DNA from: Sciurus carolinensis
Lineage: Eukaryota; Chordata; Mammalia; Rodentia; Sciuridae
DNA: 64,000 nucleotides
Direction: 5' to 3'
Assembly (NCBI RefSeq): GCF_902686445.1
Contig: NC_062214.1
Coordinates: 91,740,738-91,804,737, forward strand
Positions 10,086 to 22,440 of the stretch are shown here, one piece after another (position 1 is the stretch's first letter; each line of letters opens with the position of its first letter). The position numbers and the translations under genes were made by a program. The notes beneath the pieces are model-generated. The model was not told the DNA's origin. It ran no database searches and saw nothing but the letters and a program-made list of their open reading frames with translations.

Positions 10086-12420
10086 AACAAAAGCAACTCC
10101 CTAGCATGATCGTTCCTTACATTTCTACCCAATCTGTCCATATTAGCCAGGATCCTGGCAAGAGCCAGGTGACCTGCTCATAAAGTCAGCTGAAGAGTTT
10201 GAGGAAGGGACTATTTCCAGAGGGGCTGGAGTCAATGGTGCAGTGAGACTTCCCATCCACAGGGAGAATGGTATTCCCGGAGCCCAGAGCCATGGAGGAG
10301 GGGTCACCTGGAGGGAACCCAGCTGATAGAGGATGGAGAATGAAGCCTGATCACCAACATGGCCAGGCAGGGAGGGAGCTGTCCTCTCCCTGATCTTCTG
10401 CTCCTACTGCCCATTAGCTGAACTTAACTGGAAGGGAGCAGCCTTCGAGCCTGGAGCCCCAATGATACAGCCCAGAGAGGTTAGCCTCCAGCACAAGAGT
10501 AGGGCAGAGAAAGGTGACAGACAGGGCTAGAGGGATCAGGAGAGGAGAGCCAGCAAACCTCTTTTCCAAATGTGTTGCCTGCTCCTTTCTGCCCTCCTCC
10601 AGCGCTGGGCACATAGGCATACCACAATCCTTGAACTCCTGCCCACATGCCAGGAACTTTGATATCCTTTGGGTATTCACATGCTGGCCCCTAGGGCTGG
10701 GATGCTCTTCCTGTCATCCAACTTCAGCCTTGCTCAGACATCTCTGGCAGAGGGGCATTCTTACCTCTGTGCTTTCCCAGCAGGGGCTTCCTTCTTCTGC
10801 CAAAGCATTAGCATATTTTAACATATTAGTGCATATGCTGTGGTTGTTTGCTGGCATACCAGCATCTTTACTATAATTAGGTTTTGGCATGCCTACTTCT
10901 GACCCATTTCCCTGGAGGGAAATGGTTGTTTTATTGATGGTGCTGGAATAGTGTCTGTCACAGGGTAGGATCTGAAGAAAATCTGCAGAATTGAGCAGTG
11001 TCCTCCAAGTCGTCTGTGTTTCTTGCAGTCCTGCCCAATAGCACCAACTCCATTACTGTGATGACACAGTAATTCCAAGTTTGAAAAATCCTCTCTCAGG
11101 TAAGTAAAGCCTATTTTGGCCTTAGATGTCAGGCCTTTGCAGGCAGCTTAATGAAGGTGGGAAGCGGAGGTGTGACTGTCTCTTTCATACACTTACACAG
11201 TGATCTCCTGACACTCCTAAGCAGCTTCAACTGTTTCATTTTCTCTATGGCTTCTGTCCCACATGAAGTCAGCCTCATTAACCTTTCTGCTCAACACTGA
11301 TAGTGCCTTTTCATCTCTGGTAAAGGGAATAGTAAGCACCCATTACACAGTCCTGACTGAGTACACATCTGAGAAAGAGTGAACTAGATCTTTGTTTTGA
11401 AACTACCCAGATAGCTGGTTCTCAAATTCCTACAAAAAATCTTCAAAAGGAACTAAACAAAGCAAAACAACAAACCCCCAAACAAACAAATTTTTAAAAC
11501 TTAACAGTTTTTATACTCCCTGCCAAAATAGATGTTTCTGTGAACTCCCTTGGTATCAGTGGCATTTCCTGACTGGCCACCACAGTGAGCATTCCTTTGG
11601 GGGCATGGCCTCTAAATATTGTCCCTGGCAGAGAGGCTCCAGGTTGAGCCCAGCCATCCTGCCCAATGGCCCAGAGTATGCTCAGGAGGCCACAGAATTG
11701 GAAGGAATGCCACAGAACTGGCTGGAGAAATTTTGGATGCTGGGCCATTGGGAAAAGTTAGTTGTCTGGAAAAAGGGGAGAGGACAAAGTGGGGAGGGTG
11801 ACTTATGGTTGTCTGGAAAAATACAGAATGAGTAGAATGCAAATTACTGGGAGGATGTTCCTTCCAGGTAATAGTCTGGGGATGCAGAGAAGTACAGTGA
11901 GAAGATGACCCCTTGAGAAAACCATGTTTAAGTCCTGGCTCTGCCTGGGTGCTTGAGGATTGGTTCATAGGAATCTATTTTTTAAAATAATATTCTGTTG
12001 GTTTCTTCCTGGGGAGGCTGTATAATGTACTGCCAAGGGGCATGGTTTTGAAATCATGTAGACCTGGGTTAGAATGTGGGTCCCTGTCATTTACTAAAAG
12101 TGTCAGACTATTTTTTTTTCTTTTTATTGTAGAATTTTCAGCTGGATGTACAGCCACCAAGTTACATTTTCCAGCCTACATCATAGCCAGAGATGACCAC
12201 ATGACTAAGTGTGGCAGGAGCAGGGGTGAGTGTGCAACTCCTCGTTTGCCCAGACAGTGAAGGAGGTGCCTTGCCTTCCTGCTGTAGCCTTTTCCTACTG
12301 TCTAGGGAGCAAACTTGGTGAAGTCATCTGAAACCATTCAAGTACCCCAAGTGACTGACAAAGCAGACACATTTCTTCTCTGGAGCAATGCAGTTTCAAT
12401 CCTGGCCTCAAAGAATTCCA
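10086..12420. other. Mostly single-copy DNA
   Basis: A short sense L2 piece is likely at 10680-10790 (ctgggatgctcttcctgtca). A perfect palindrome is at 10904-10925, and an A-rich tract at 11453-11500. A MIR-like core is possible at 12035-12105 (gacctgggttagaatg). No exon is supported. Confidence 0.4.
10904..10925. repeat. 22-bp perfect palindrome
   Basis: Arms CCATTTCCCT and AGGGAAATGG are separated by GG, with no mismatch. It could bind a dimeric factor or simply be chance; no function is claimed. Confidence 0.85.
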
Positions 12421-12423
12421 TAG

Positions 12424-13070
12424 ATAAACATCCAAGGCTCATATGCTCATAAAAAAAGACAGAACACAGGGGAAAAATATTTGCAAATCACATATCTGAC
12501 AAAGGATTTGTATCTAGAATATTCGAAGAACTCTTGCGACTCAAGAAGTTAAACAATTCAATTCAATTAAAAAATGGGCAAAAGATTTGAATAGGCATTT
12601 TACTAACAAGATACCCAAATGACTAAGCACATAAAAAGATACTTGAAATCAATATAAAAATGAAAATTAAAACCACAATGAGATACCATTTCATGTCACT
12701 ACAGTGACTACAGAGATAGTAAATGCTGGCAAGGATGTGAAGAATCTGAAGACCTCAAATATTACTGTTGCTGGAAAGCTACTTTGGAAAATGGCTTAGC
12801 AAATTTTTTAAAAAGTTAAATATAAACTTGCTATATGATTCACAATTCTCCTGTCCAGAAAAAGCAAATTCTGGGGACAGAAAGTAGACTAGTAGTTGTC
12901 TGGGCCTGCAGATGTGGATGGGAACTAACTGTAAAAGGACACAAAGAATATAACTGGAATGACATAAAAGCTATAAAACTGGATTATAGTAATGGTTATG
13001 TATCTTGGTAACTGACATAAACTTGATTTATGACAAAGTAGGCATTGTTCATTAGTGGGAAAAAGGATGG
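12424..13070 (+). mobile_element. L1 ORF2 C-terminal / 3' UTR fragment
   Basis: Typical L1 text in order: 'atttgcaaatcacatatctg', 'aaatgggcaaaagatttgaa', 'gagataccatttcatgtcac', then 3'-UTR text (agtagactagtagttgtctg). Frames are broken throughout. Confidence 0.75.
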
Positions 13071-14190
13071 GCTAGTTAAAAACTATGCTAGACCAATTGG
13101 TTATTCATATGGGGAAAAAATTAACTAAATCCCTGCCTTGCACCATATGCAAAAGTAATTCCATGTGGATTACATACTAAACAATGAAAGATAAATTTAC
13201 ATATCAGATCAAATTGCATAAAATATCACACACACATAAATGCATGTAAAACTAGTGAAATACTGAGTAAGGTCTGTAGTCTAGTTAATAATATATACTA
13301 ATGTCAATTTCCAGGTTTTTATATTATACTTAAATAAGCTATTACCATTGGGGGAAGGTGTGAGAAGGATTAACAGAATACTGTGTATTAGTTTTGCAAC
13401 TTACTGTGTGTCTATAATCATTTCAAAAGCAAAAGTTAAAGAAAAAGTGAAAGGAAAAACTATAAAATATTCAGAAGACAACCTGATATATTTATGTCTC
13501 AAGGTAGAATAGACTTTCTTAGCCTAGATACAGATGCAGAAACCATAAAGGGAAAGATTAACAGATATTACACTTGAGTTAGGAACTTCTTCACCAATGA
13601 CACCATAAATAGAATAAAAATACAAGCGAAGACGTGAGCCACTTATAATCCTTTTTTTTTTTGCGTTATCTAGACTTTTGCGTTATCTAGAATGCAAAAA
13701 TAACTGAATCATCAAGAAAAAGAAAAAACTCATATAAAAATAGACAATAGATATTTTCATAGAAGAAATCCACCAGTATAGAAATATATGCAAAACTAAC
13801 AAACTATGCAACTTAATTAGTAATCAGGGATGTGTTAAATAAGATCTCAGTGAAATATTTTATATTCAACAGATCAGCACTTTGTCAAGTGTAGACAAAG
13901 ATGTAGACAACAAGAACTCACGTATACTAAGGATGGAAGTGGAAAATGCATAGATCCACTATGGAAAACTATTTGGTAATATCTATTAAGGCAGAACACA
14001 CACACACACACATACACACACACACACACACAGACACATACCAGATGACCCAGCAATCCCAATCTCAGGCCAAGAGAAACTCAGGCACATGTGTATGGGA
14101 ATACATGAACAAGAATGTTCACAGCAGCATTGCTCCGGAGGGAAAACCTGCAAACAACATGAGTGTTCATCAATAGTTTTAACGGATACA
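13071..14190 (+). mobile_element. Second L1 fragment, itself interrupted
   Basis: At 13080-13215 the text returns to an earlier ORF2 position (ccatgtggattacatactaa) and resumes near 13445-13600 (aaaactataaaatattcag, ttcttagcctagatacag). Between them, about 13220-13445, lies an L1 3' terminus (taccattgggggaaggtgtg ... taatcatttcaaaagc) ending A-rich. This suggests a short 5'-truncated L1 inserted in another. Further 3' text runs to about 14185 (agatgacccagcaatcccaa). Confidence 0.6.
13995..14040. repeat. (CA)n microsatellite
   Basis: About 46 bases of CA repeats with two interruptions, inside the L1 piece. It produces long 'HTHT' and 'VCVCV' frames that are not genes. Confidence 0.95.
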
Positions 14191-14388
14191 GTTAAGCATG
14201 GTGCCTATAATCCCAGCAGCTCAGGAGGTTAAGGCAAGAGGATTGCAAGTTCAAAGCTAGTCTTAGCAATTTAGCAAGGCCCTAAGCAATTTAGCAAGAC
14301 TTTGTCTCAAAATAAAAAACTGAAAAGGGCTAGGTATGTGGCTCAGTGGTTAAGTGCCCCTGGGTTCAATCCCAGGTAACCTCCTGAA
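14191..14388 (+). mobile_element. B1-dID SINE with long TSD
   Basis: B1 half (agcatggtgcctataatccc) and ID half (ggtatgtggctcagtggtta). Flanked by AATAGTTTTAACGGATACA (14172-14190) and AATAGTTTAACAGATACA (14389-14406), differing by one indel and one substitution. It has landed in L1 3' sequence. Confidence 0.93.
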
Positions 14389-14879
14389 AATAGTTTAACA
14401 GATACATTGTATATGCTTATATAATAAAATGCCATAGAGCAAGCAAAACAAATGAATCACAGCTCTACAAAACCCAATGAATGGATCTCACAAACATAAG
14501 TTGGAATGAAAGAAAGATGCTAAGAACCTCTAGAGGATGACTCCATTCCTAGAACAGGCAAAATTAAGCCACATTCTTTAGGGATGTGGTAAAACAAAGG
14601 AAAGCGAGAAAATGATGACTTCCAAAGGTAAGAGAGGTTGGGGTGATTTGCTTTTGGTCAGGGGGGAGTAGACAAAGGGCCTCCAGAGTGCTGATGAATA
14701 TTCTTAACCTAGGCCTCCATCATGGTTTTGTCACTGCCCACTTTATAATTATTTGTTGGTTTGTAGATATGGCAGATGAACTTGTCTGTATCTCCTAATG
14801 GAGGAGGAAAAAAAGTAGAGCATGCACCTCTTCATCTTCCTCTCATCACAGCATTTACCACCAGAATAGAATCATTTAT

Positions 14880-14990
14880 TGAATCATCCATTGAGCCTAT
14901 TATCATGCAGGCTATATGCAGGCAGGAGCCACAACTAACTGTGCCCTTGTAGGTGCTCAATAAATGTTGAAAGAGTGAACAGTAACCTGA
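14880..14990 (+). repeat. Probable L2/MIR 3' end
   Basis: 'ttgtaggtgctcaataaatg' is the shared 3' terminus of L2 and related old repeats; the upstream part is too diverged to assign. Confidence 0.4.
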
Positions 14991-15128
14991 TACTACTTAG
15001 GGTTAATCCTGTGCTTCTGAAATGGCATCTGACTTTATAGCCTAATTTAACTTTTGTCCAGGAATGACAGAGCAGAACGAAACTAGTTCCCCTCCCTTGT
15101 ATGCAGTGACAGATTAAAAAGTAAAGAA

Positions 15129-15327
15129 ACTGGTGTGGTGGTACACGCCTGTGATCCCAGAGGCTCAGGAGGCTGAGGCAGGAGGATCATGAGTTCAAAG
15201 CCACCTCAGCAATGGTGAGGTGCTAAACAATTCAGTGAGACCCTGTCTCTAAATAAAAAACAAAAAAGGACTGGGGATGTGGCTCAGTGGTGAAGTGTCC
15301 CTGAGTTTAATCTCCAGTACCTAAAAC
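15129..15327 (+). mobile_element. B1-dID SINE with perfect 13-bp TSD
   Basis: B1 half (tggtgtggtggtacacgcct) and ID half (ggggatgtggctcagtggtg). The TSD AAAAAGTAAAGAA lies at 15116-15128 and 15328-15340. The copy is well preserved. Confidence 0.95.
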
Positions 15328-15939
15328 AAAAAGTAAAGAACTAAGCAGAGACCCAGACCATCAAGTGGATTTTGTTAGGCCTCATCTCAATATGTTATGT
15401 TAGACAACTTTGTGGTGGGAAATTACAGCTCAGCTGGATGACAGCCTTATGATTAAGTGACTCCACCATTTAGAACTGTCAACATACTGATCCTCAGTGG
15501 ATGGTCTTTGGCAAGATCTTACAGGGAGATGTGCCCACATGGAGTCAGCTCTTGTCTAGAGAGGTTCCTGTAGAGACTTTAAACAATGAAAACAACTGCA
15601 GGTTTGTTTACAGTTTATGGTTTCCTGCTTATGCCCAGCATCAGGCTGCTGAGCCCCTCTGCCTAGAGATGATAGCCCCTTGTCTCTCCTACATGTGTCC
15701 TGGAAGGTGAGAGGGAAAGAGGTCAGAGCTCAAGATAGTCCTTTACTAGACAGACAAGTGGAGTCAACTGTTACAAGCAGAAACCTGGATTTCTACCTTC
15801 CTGCCTCCACAGGCTAGGAATGTGGTCTCTAAGCCCTGGTCAAGTTAACCCAGCCATGGTAGAGCCATGACAAAAGATCCAAGGAAGTTGGGATTCACAT
15901 GTGGAAGAGTCTGTGTTGAGGCTCTGGAGCAGACGCTTA

Positions 15940-16200
15940 GTGTTCATTCATTCAGTAAGTATGTGTTGTGTGCTTACAGGAGAGGTGCTGTGTCAGCACA
16001 GTGGGCAATATCATGGCGTCTTTTCAGACAAGACTGTTATGGGGGTGTTCAAGAAGGAGCAGAAAAGGTGGAATTGATGAGCAGTCTCAAGATGTGGGTT
16101 TTAGGGGATCGATTCCTCTGGAGAATGGGAAGGGATAGTTTTGGGACTGAGGAAAGGAATCACATTGCCAAATTTCCCATGGCAAGGACTAGAACAGACT
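15940..16200 (-). repeat. L2 fragment (antisense)
   Basis: 'gttcattcattcagtaagta' with 'gtgcttacaggagaggtgct' is the antisense L2 3' end. Later text (caagaaggagcagaaaaggtg, gagaatgggaagggatag) fits the same orientation but is diverged. Confidence 0.45.
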
Positions 16201-17205
16201 GGTGAATGTAAATGCTTATGACAAATATTTTGGATGATCGGACTATAAAGGGAGTCATAGATGTTTTGGGGAAGACCCCAAATGTTTGAGGCAATGGCAG
16301 GAAGAGAGCTGTGCTTGGTACTGCTTGGTACACACCTCCATACCTCCTCTCCATGGCCCGGTGGCATTTGTGGAGCATCCCCATGCTCTGTGCTGGGACA
16401 GTGGGATCCAGACTGAGTCACTCAAGGCTCTAATATCATGGTCCACATGCTGTGATATGGCCACATGAAACATTGTATCCTTTTCTTCAGAGTTTGTCTA
16501 GGCACATTTTTCTCACTTAATCACTCCTGTCAAGGAATACAAAATGCTCAGTATAGTGTGAGGAGTACGCCTATCAACTTGCAAATGTTGTCACTGAGAG
16601 GTGACAGACAAGTGTGGGGCTGTTTGTAAGAATCAGTTGTATTTCTGATCGCCTATGTAGTTAACTTTCTTGAATTTAAACTTAGAAGGCCCACTGTGTG
16701 TCATGTCTTTTGAATAGTATTTTAAAGTGTTTGTGTGAATTGCAGGCATTTCTGACTATGTATTTACTTAATCAAATAATTTTATGCATTCTAAGCCCTT
16801 ATTTGTTTAGTTGTGGATTTGAAAATTTCAAGAAGTCTAAAAATATCTCACCTATAGTAGGAGCATAGAAACATCAAGAAAGAAATGTTAATTAAACATC
16901 AAAGGGAAGAGTAGATTGCCTGTAAGACAGATTTGAAACTATAATAAAAAGATAGACAAGATTGAAATTCTGTAGAACTAAAGGAAAACAAGGAAGAAAA
17001 ATAAAAGGAAAGTAAAAAAAGGGTAGGAGCAGGAGTGAGGGTGAGGAGGAGAAATATCATTTGCAAATACCGAGCAAGCTGTAAGCAACATGGAAATATG
17101 GAAAACTTTAACACAAGATGTTCACTTCACCATGGTGAGCTCTACTCTAGGGTGTATGCAGTGAATGCTATGCTAGAGTTTGGTCTTCAGTCATAGAAAA
17201 TTTGA
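16200..17205. other. AT-leaning single-copy DNA
   Basis: No repeat family is confidently recognised. Overlapping short frames around 16100-16470 on both strands look like chance. Purine-rich stretch at 16960-17055. Confidence 0.4.
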
Positions 17206-17209
17206 AAGC

Positions 17210-17378
17210 TAGCCAGGAATGATGGTGCCTGTAATTCCAGCTGCTTGGGAGGCTGCAGCAGGAGGAGTTCTGGGCCAGCCTGGACAACTTAGCAAACTTG
17301 TCTCAAAATAAAAAATTAGAAGGGGTAGGAATGTAACTGAGTTGCAAAGTGACCCTGGGTTCATTCCCCAGTACTGAA
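17210..17378 (+). mobile_element. B1-dID SINE, diverged
   Basis: B1 half (agccaggaatgatggtgcct) with an internal deletion, then an ID half (gtaggaatgtaactgagttg). Older than its neighbours, as judged by divergence. No clear TSD. Confidence 0.85.
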
Positions 17379-17889
17379 ATATTTTGTTTTTTCAAAACCA
17401 AAAGTTTAAAACATACTAACCTTACAAACACTATTAGATGATGGGGAAAGTATGTGATGTCACCAACACTGGTTTACATGTGCTTTCTGTCCCAGCTAAA
17501 ATGGAAGGGTAGAAACCAAATTTACCCACTCCTTGCAAAACAAACAAACAAAAAAACTGGATTAAGTATATGAAATATTGGTTTTCAACACATTAGGTAA
17601 CAGATAATGAAGTTTGGTAATCCCTGAGAGCTACAAAACAAATGAAGTGAGCCTACCATCACCCCAGCTTCCAGGCTGTGACAGGGAGCCAGGGTGGAGC
17701 TTGGTGGGCTCCCTGAGCAGAGGAGTTGGGAGGTCAAGGAGCATGGGATGCTAGATTGCACAGGGAGGACCACTAAAGAGGACAGAGTCCCCAGTGAGGA
17801 AATTCCAGAAGACTGAAGAATAGTCTGCTGAGTATTACACAGTATGTTCATATGAAGAAGCTTTCCAAGGCCAGAAAAAGAACCAATCT

Positions 17890-18560
17890 GAAGAATTAGA
17901 AGAAACAATCCTTAGAAGCCACACAGAGCAGAAAATAGTTCCTCTTCCGGAGTGCAAAAACATCTAGCACCTGATAAAAAGTTCTCAGGCATGAAAACAA
18001 TAGGAACTATAAGGAGGAGATAAGTCAAGTAATCGAAACTGACCCAGACCTGGCACAGATGTTAGAATTCACAGAGGACATTCAGTCACTGTCAACACAA
18101 CCCATGTGTTCAAGAGCATGAACATGTTAAGAAGCAGTATGAAAATATTAAAAAGTTACAATCAAACTTCTAGAGATGAAAAATTACACCATCTGAGATT
18201 GGATTAATGGATGATCACATATTACAGGAGAAAGATTTAGTGAATTCAAAGAGGTAGCAAAAGAAACTGAACAGAAAGAACAAAAACTGGGAAAAAATTA
18301 ACACAGCATCAGTGAGCTGTGAGACAATTTTAAGCACCTTCTAAGAGGACTCACTGTTGAGGATTTGTTCTGCAAGATTGAGGGGCTGTAGAGAACAAGC
18401 TGTGTGAAAGGCAGGCATGAGTCAAGGACCAAGTTTCAGTTTCCACTGAAAAGACCAGATTTCGTGAAATAAAGTCAATCAAGAGCAGGTGCTTAAATAT
18501 TAACAGTAAAATAGCACCAAGCATCCACAACTACCTCGTGGCATTCCATGCCTATAATAA
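17890..18560 (+). repeat. Old L1 5' region
   Basis: 'cgaaactgacccagacctgg', 'cacagatgttagaattcaca', 'acttctagagatgaaaaatt' and 'gaaagatttagtgaattc' match the 5' untranslated to ORF1 stretch of old L1 elements. No open ORF1 remains. Confidence 0.55.
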
Positions 18561-18849
18561 AGCACCTATCTGGGAGACAGAGGAAGAAACCTCTGTCTCC
18601 ACTCCACTGATGAAAAACCAGCCCATAGAAACCGGATTACCCGAGGACATGATCAACAATCAGAATCAGCTCCAACATTCAGGTGTCTTGACTTGTGATT
18701 CAGAGTGCTAACCATTTTTACATTGGTGGGTCTCTAAAACTTTTTAATATTGTATAATACCTAAAAAAGTGAACAAAAAGTTTTAGAAATTGAACACTAA
18801 AAAGACTAGTGACCAAGTCAAGAACAGAGAATTCTCAACCCCAAAAGTC

Positions 18850-19660
18850 CCCTCCTGTCTCTTCTATATGGTGGATTTTCCAAACTAACCACTATCTGAT
18901 CTAAGAGCACAGAATACTTATACTTGTTTTGTAGTTTCTAGAAATAGAAAAATATTTTTTTTTTTGCTTCTGGTTGCTATGCACTATTTATGCAAACTTT
19001 GTCTATATTATTGCATATTTAGATTGATGATTCATTCTCATTACTGTATAGTGTCCTGTCATTTGATTAATAGGTACCATAATTTATTTATCCCTTCTAC
19101 CAAATGCCAATGGCATTTTGATAGTTTCTGGTGTGTTGCTATCTTAGTCTGTTTTCTGCTGCTATAACAGAATGCCACAAAACACCACTGGTGAATTACA
19201 AACCACGGAAGTTTATTTATCTTACAGTTCTGGAGGCTGGGAATTCCAAGATTGAGAGGACACATCTGGTGAGGGCTTTCGTGCTGTGTTACAACATGAC
19301 ACAAGGGCAGGAGAGCATGCACAAGAAAGAGCACGAAAGAGTGAGCATGGGGGCCAAACTTATCCTCCTATCAGGAGTACATTCCTGAGATAACGAAACC
19401 ACTCCCAAGAGAAAAACAATGATCCGTTTATACGAAAGAACAGTCACAGATGACCTAATCACCTCTTGAAAGTCTTACCTCTTAGTGCTATAAAATGGCA
19501 ATTAAACCTCAATGTGAGTTTCGAAGAAGACACCCAAGCCATAGCAGGTGCTATTACAAAGAGTGCTGTTAGGAAAATTATTTTAGGTGTCTCTAGATTA
19601 CTGTATCTTCATAATTCTGTTTGGTATATACATAGAACTGAAATCGCTATCTTAGTAGAT
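18850..19660 (-). repeat. Old L1 3' region (antisense), split by an LTR
   Basis: Reverse-strand L1 3' text (ataggtaccataatttattt, ctaccaaatgccaatggcat) stops at 19142. It resumes at 19550 (gtgctattacaaagagtgct), the expected continuation. The MLT1-type LTR at 19143-19549 lies between. Confidence 0.65.
19143..19549 (-). mobile_element. MLT1-type (ERVL-MaLR) solo LTR
   Basis: Reverse-strand MLT1 landmarks: 'cttagtctgttttctgctgc', 'gttctggaggctgggaattc', 'ggtgagggctttcgtgctgt' and 'aatcacctcttgaaagtc'. It is flanked by a 5-bp repeat GCTAT (19138-19142 and 19550-19554), the size expected for this group. Only the LTR is present; there is no internal retroviral sequence. Confidence 0.75.
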
Positions 19661-19989
19661 ACTATAATTGGAAAATTATCTATCAAAGTTGAAAATTCAT
19701 TTGACTATAAAATTCTGCATTTGTTTACATCCAGGCATCTCTTACCTGTACCTGAATAACCATCACCTCCTCTCACCTAGATCATGGAGGAGAGGCTCAT
19801 GAACTTGCCTCATACCTCTACGGTGCTGGTCCTTGGGGCTGAGGACAGAGCACCTGTAATGAATGTGAACACTTATTCAAGTATACAAAGAGTCACACAG
19901 ACATGGTTCTGCCTCTGGCAAAAGTCAATGACTCAGGTGCACATGGGAAGGATGCCAAATGTCTCAAGAGAAAGGAAAATTAATTTGAG

Positions 19990-20115
19990 ATTGGTTTAAA
20001 AACTTGAGAGCAGAGATCGTGGCTCATAAATCTTTGTGTCCTTCTCAGTGTCCAACACAGTACCTTGCATATAGTTGATGCTCAATAAATACTTGCAAAG
20101 TGAATAGAATCATGG
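19990..20115 (+). repeat. L2 3' terminus
   Basis: 'gagagcagagatcgtggctc', 'tgtccaacacagtaccttgc' and 'gatgctcaataaatacttg' are the L2 3' end in order. Confidence 0.6.
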
Positions 20116-20340
20116 TAAGAATAGTTGTGATTTGCTGATATCACATTTAGCTCAAAGGCAGATGCATTTTTGAGATGGGAAATCAAGATACAATGGGGAA
20201 TACAATGGGGAAAAGTTGGAGGAAGTCACGCATTAATCCTACTAATGGAAAACATTTTACATAAGGAGAATAAATTCACCGTTCTATTAATTTTTCAGCC
20301 ACTCCTCGCAGGCAAAGAAAACCTAGATTTCTTACCCTAA

Positions 20341-20533
20341 ATTTTTTCAGGGGGGGTGGTACTGGGGATTGAACCCAGGGACATTTAAACATTGAGCCAC
20401 ATCCCCAGTCCTTTTTTAAATTTTATTTAGAGACAAGGGCTCACTGAGTTGCTGAGGCTGGCTTTGAACTTGTGCTCCTCCTGCCTCAGCCTCCTGAGTT
20501 GCGGGGATTACAGACATGCACCTCTGCACCCAC
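20341..20533 (-). mobile_element. B1-dID SINE (antisense), 11-bp TSD
   Basis: Reverse-strand ID half (actggggattgaacccaggg) and B1 half (cctcctgcctcagcctcctg). The TSD TCTTACCCTAA is at 20330-20340 and 20534-20544. Well preserved. Confidence 0.95.
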
Positions 20534-20544
20534 TCTTACCCTAA

Positions 20545-21445
20545 TCTTAAACAATATAGAACTGAAGAATAAACATTTGAGGAACTGGAGATTAAATTTT
20601 ATTCCTCAATTAATTAGATGCAATAGGAGATGCAAAATGTAAAAAGTGTTAAGACCTAAGACGAGTTTATTTCTGTCAGAGATCCTGGACAGAAGACTCA
20701 AGGTAAGATCTGGTGTGGGGGTGTGAGATCTGGTCTACTGCTCAGGCTTGCATTTCAAGGAACTAAGCGATGCCATTTATAAATGCATGACTGTCACAAG
20801 AAACGAAAATGAGATACTGAGGCTTTTCCTAAAAGGGAAAAGGAGAGCACTGAAAGGAGCCAAACTCCACAGCATTCAGCCCTCTCAACGGACCCTTAGT
20901 CCCAAGCAGCTGAGGCGCCAGTCACACAGATGTGGGCATTTTTGCTGAGGATGGCACAAAAGAAGCATCTTTTGTCTGTTTCAAAACAAGATAGAATGAA
21001 ATAGAAACCTCTGTGAGTTATGCTCAGTGGCATTTTGACATCTCACAGGAAATCAAATTTCTTCCAAGCAAAAACCAAGCGCTTTTGGTCAGAACCCAAA
21101 AACCTTTCTCAAACTTCTTATTTTTAGCAAGCAAAAGGATATTTACTGTGAGCTTTCTAACCTGCTCTGCCAACCACAGTATCTCCTCTTCCTTAAAATC
21201 AGAAAAACCCAGAATACTTCATAAGTGGGAAAAGAACTCAAACTGGACTATTGCAGCATTTCCTGCAGTAGAGGGCAGAGGACAGTGACCCCATCTCAGG
21301 GACTGCAGTCAAGAGGGCCAAACCCAGTCCACTGTGGCTTTAGAGAAAAAGGAAAGAGGGGAACAGGCTGAGGACATGGGCTGGGCAGGGCTGTGAAAGG
21401 GAAGCAAGAAGTAGTTAGGGAAGTTCTAGGAAATCAGAGGCAAAG
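20545..21445. other. Single-copy DNA, no gene seen
   Basis: Frames at 20748-20948 and 21013-21288 are plain open frames with no recognisable domain, and they have no visible splice partner. Confidence 0.4.
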
Positions 21446-21449
21446 AAGA

Positions 21450-21600
21450 AAGTGAACCTTTATTGTGTATCTACTGTGTGTCAGGCTTTATATCAAGTAT
21501 CCTATCTGATCCTCAAAGAACTTTACAAAATAATATATATTTATGGATGCAAAAATTAAAGCTTGCCTGAAATCACATGGCTAGCACCCCTTAACACTGA
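21450..21600 (-). repeat. MIR SINE (antisense)
   Basis: 'tgtgtatctactgtgtgtca', 'atctgatcctcaaagaactt' and 'cctgaaatcacatggctag' are in reverse-MIR order. Confidence 0.6.
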
Positions 21601-21943
21601 GTAAGTTAGGCCCCTGATATGGGCCCCATGCTGTAGAGGGCTTTGCTGTGGTCCTCCCCTGGAGGGATGCTGTCTGCAGTGTGTGGTCTGAGCACAGGCA
21701 TGTGAGGCCCCTCAAGACCCCAGACTAAGCTGGGGTCGGACAGAGGAAGGGAGTAGGAAGAGGAGTCAGACATAGCCCGGGCAGGGGATAGGAGATTCCA
21801 ACCTATTTATGCACAACTCCAAGGACTCTGGGAAATCTAAATCAAAGCTTCCATGTTGTTAAGAGGGTAAATTTGTCAAGGTTGGAGGGCAGAACTTGTA
21901 TATTTAGCAGCTGATTATGTATTTTGTATAATTCCTCAATATT

Positions 21944-22070
21944 TCAAAAAAATATATTTTTAGATGTAGATGGGCACAATACCTTTATTTTATTTATTTA
22001 CTTTTATGTGGTACTGAGGATTGAACCCAGCACCTCACACCACTCTACCACTGAACCACAACCCCAGCCC
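21944..22070 (-). mobile_element. ID SINE with 3' extension (antisense)
   Basis: Reverse-strand ID body (gtggtactgaggattgaacc ... aaccacaaccccagccc) with an (ttta)n tail, and beyond it the extension 'gtagatgggcacaa' at 21966-21979. Flanking repeats ATAATTCCTCAATATT (21928-21943) and ATAACTCTTCAATATT (22071-22086) show that the extension is part of the inserted unit. Confidence 0.9.
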
Positions 22071-22314
22071 ATAACTCTTCAATATTGAGACATGGGATGA
22101 GGGTGCTATCTTTATAGGTGATGGTGGTGGGCCCGTACCATCTATAAGAGCTGGAACTGGTGGCAACCAAAGGCAGCTCTGTCCAGTGCCAAGGATATTG
22201 ATGCCTCAAGATGCCTAACTCCTCATGGAAGTCAGGGATGGAATAGAATTGCTACAAATTTAATGGAAATGATTTTATTTTATAGAAATAATCTCTGACA
22301 ATTAGCCATCACAG

Positions 22315-22440
22315 GTCCTGAGCTGCCACTGTGTGACCCTTGGGTCATCACCCACCTCAGACCTCAGTTTCCTCTGGGAGACAAAGAACTTGGATGACCT
22401 CGAAAGGCCCCTCAACCTGAACACACTGTAGGTCTAAAGA
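22315..22440 (+). repeat. MIR SINE fragment
   Basis: 'gctgccactgtgtgaccctt' followed by 'cacctcagacctcagtttcc' is the MIR core. Confidence 0.55.

Noticed and set aside
13662..13691. Tandem 17-bp repeat (ttgcgttatctaga twice)
   Set aside because: Only two units next to a T-run within L1 sequence. Likely slippage, with no further structure.
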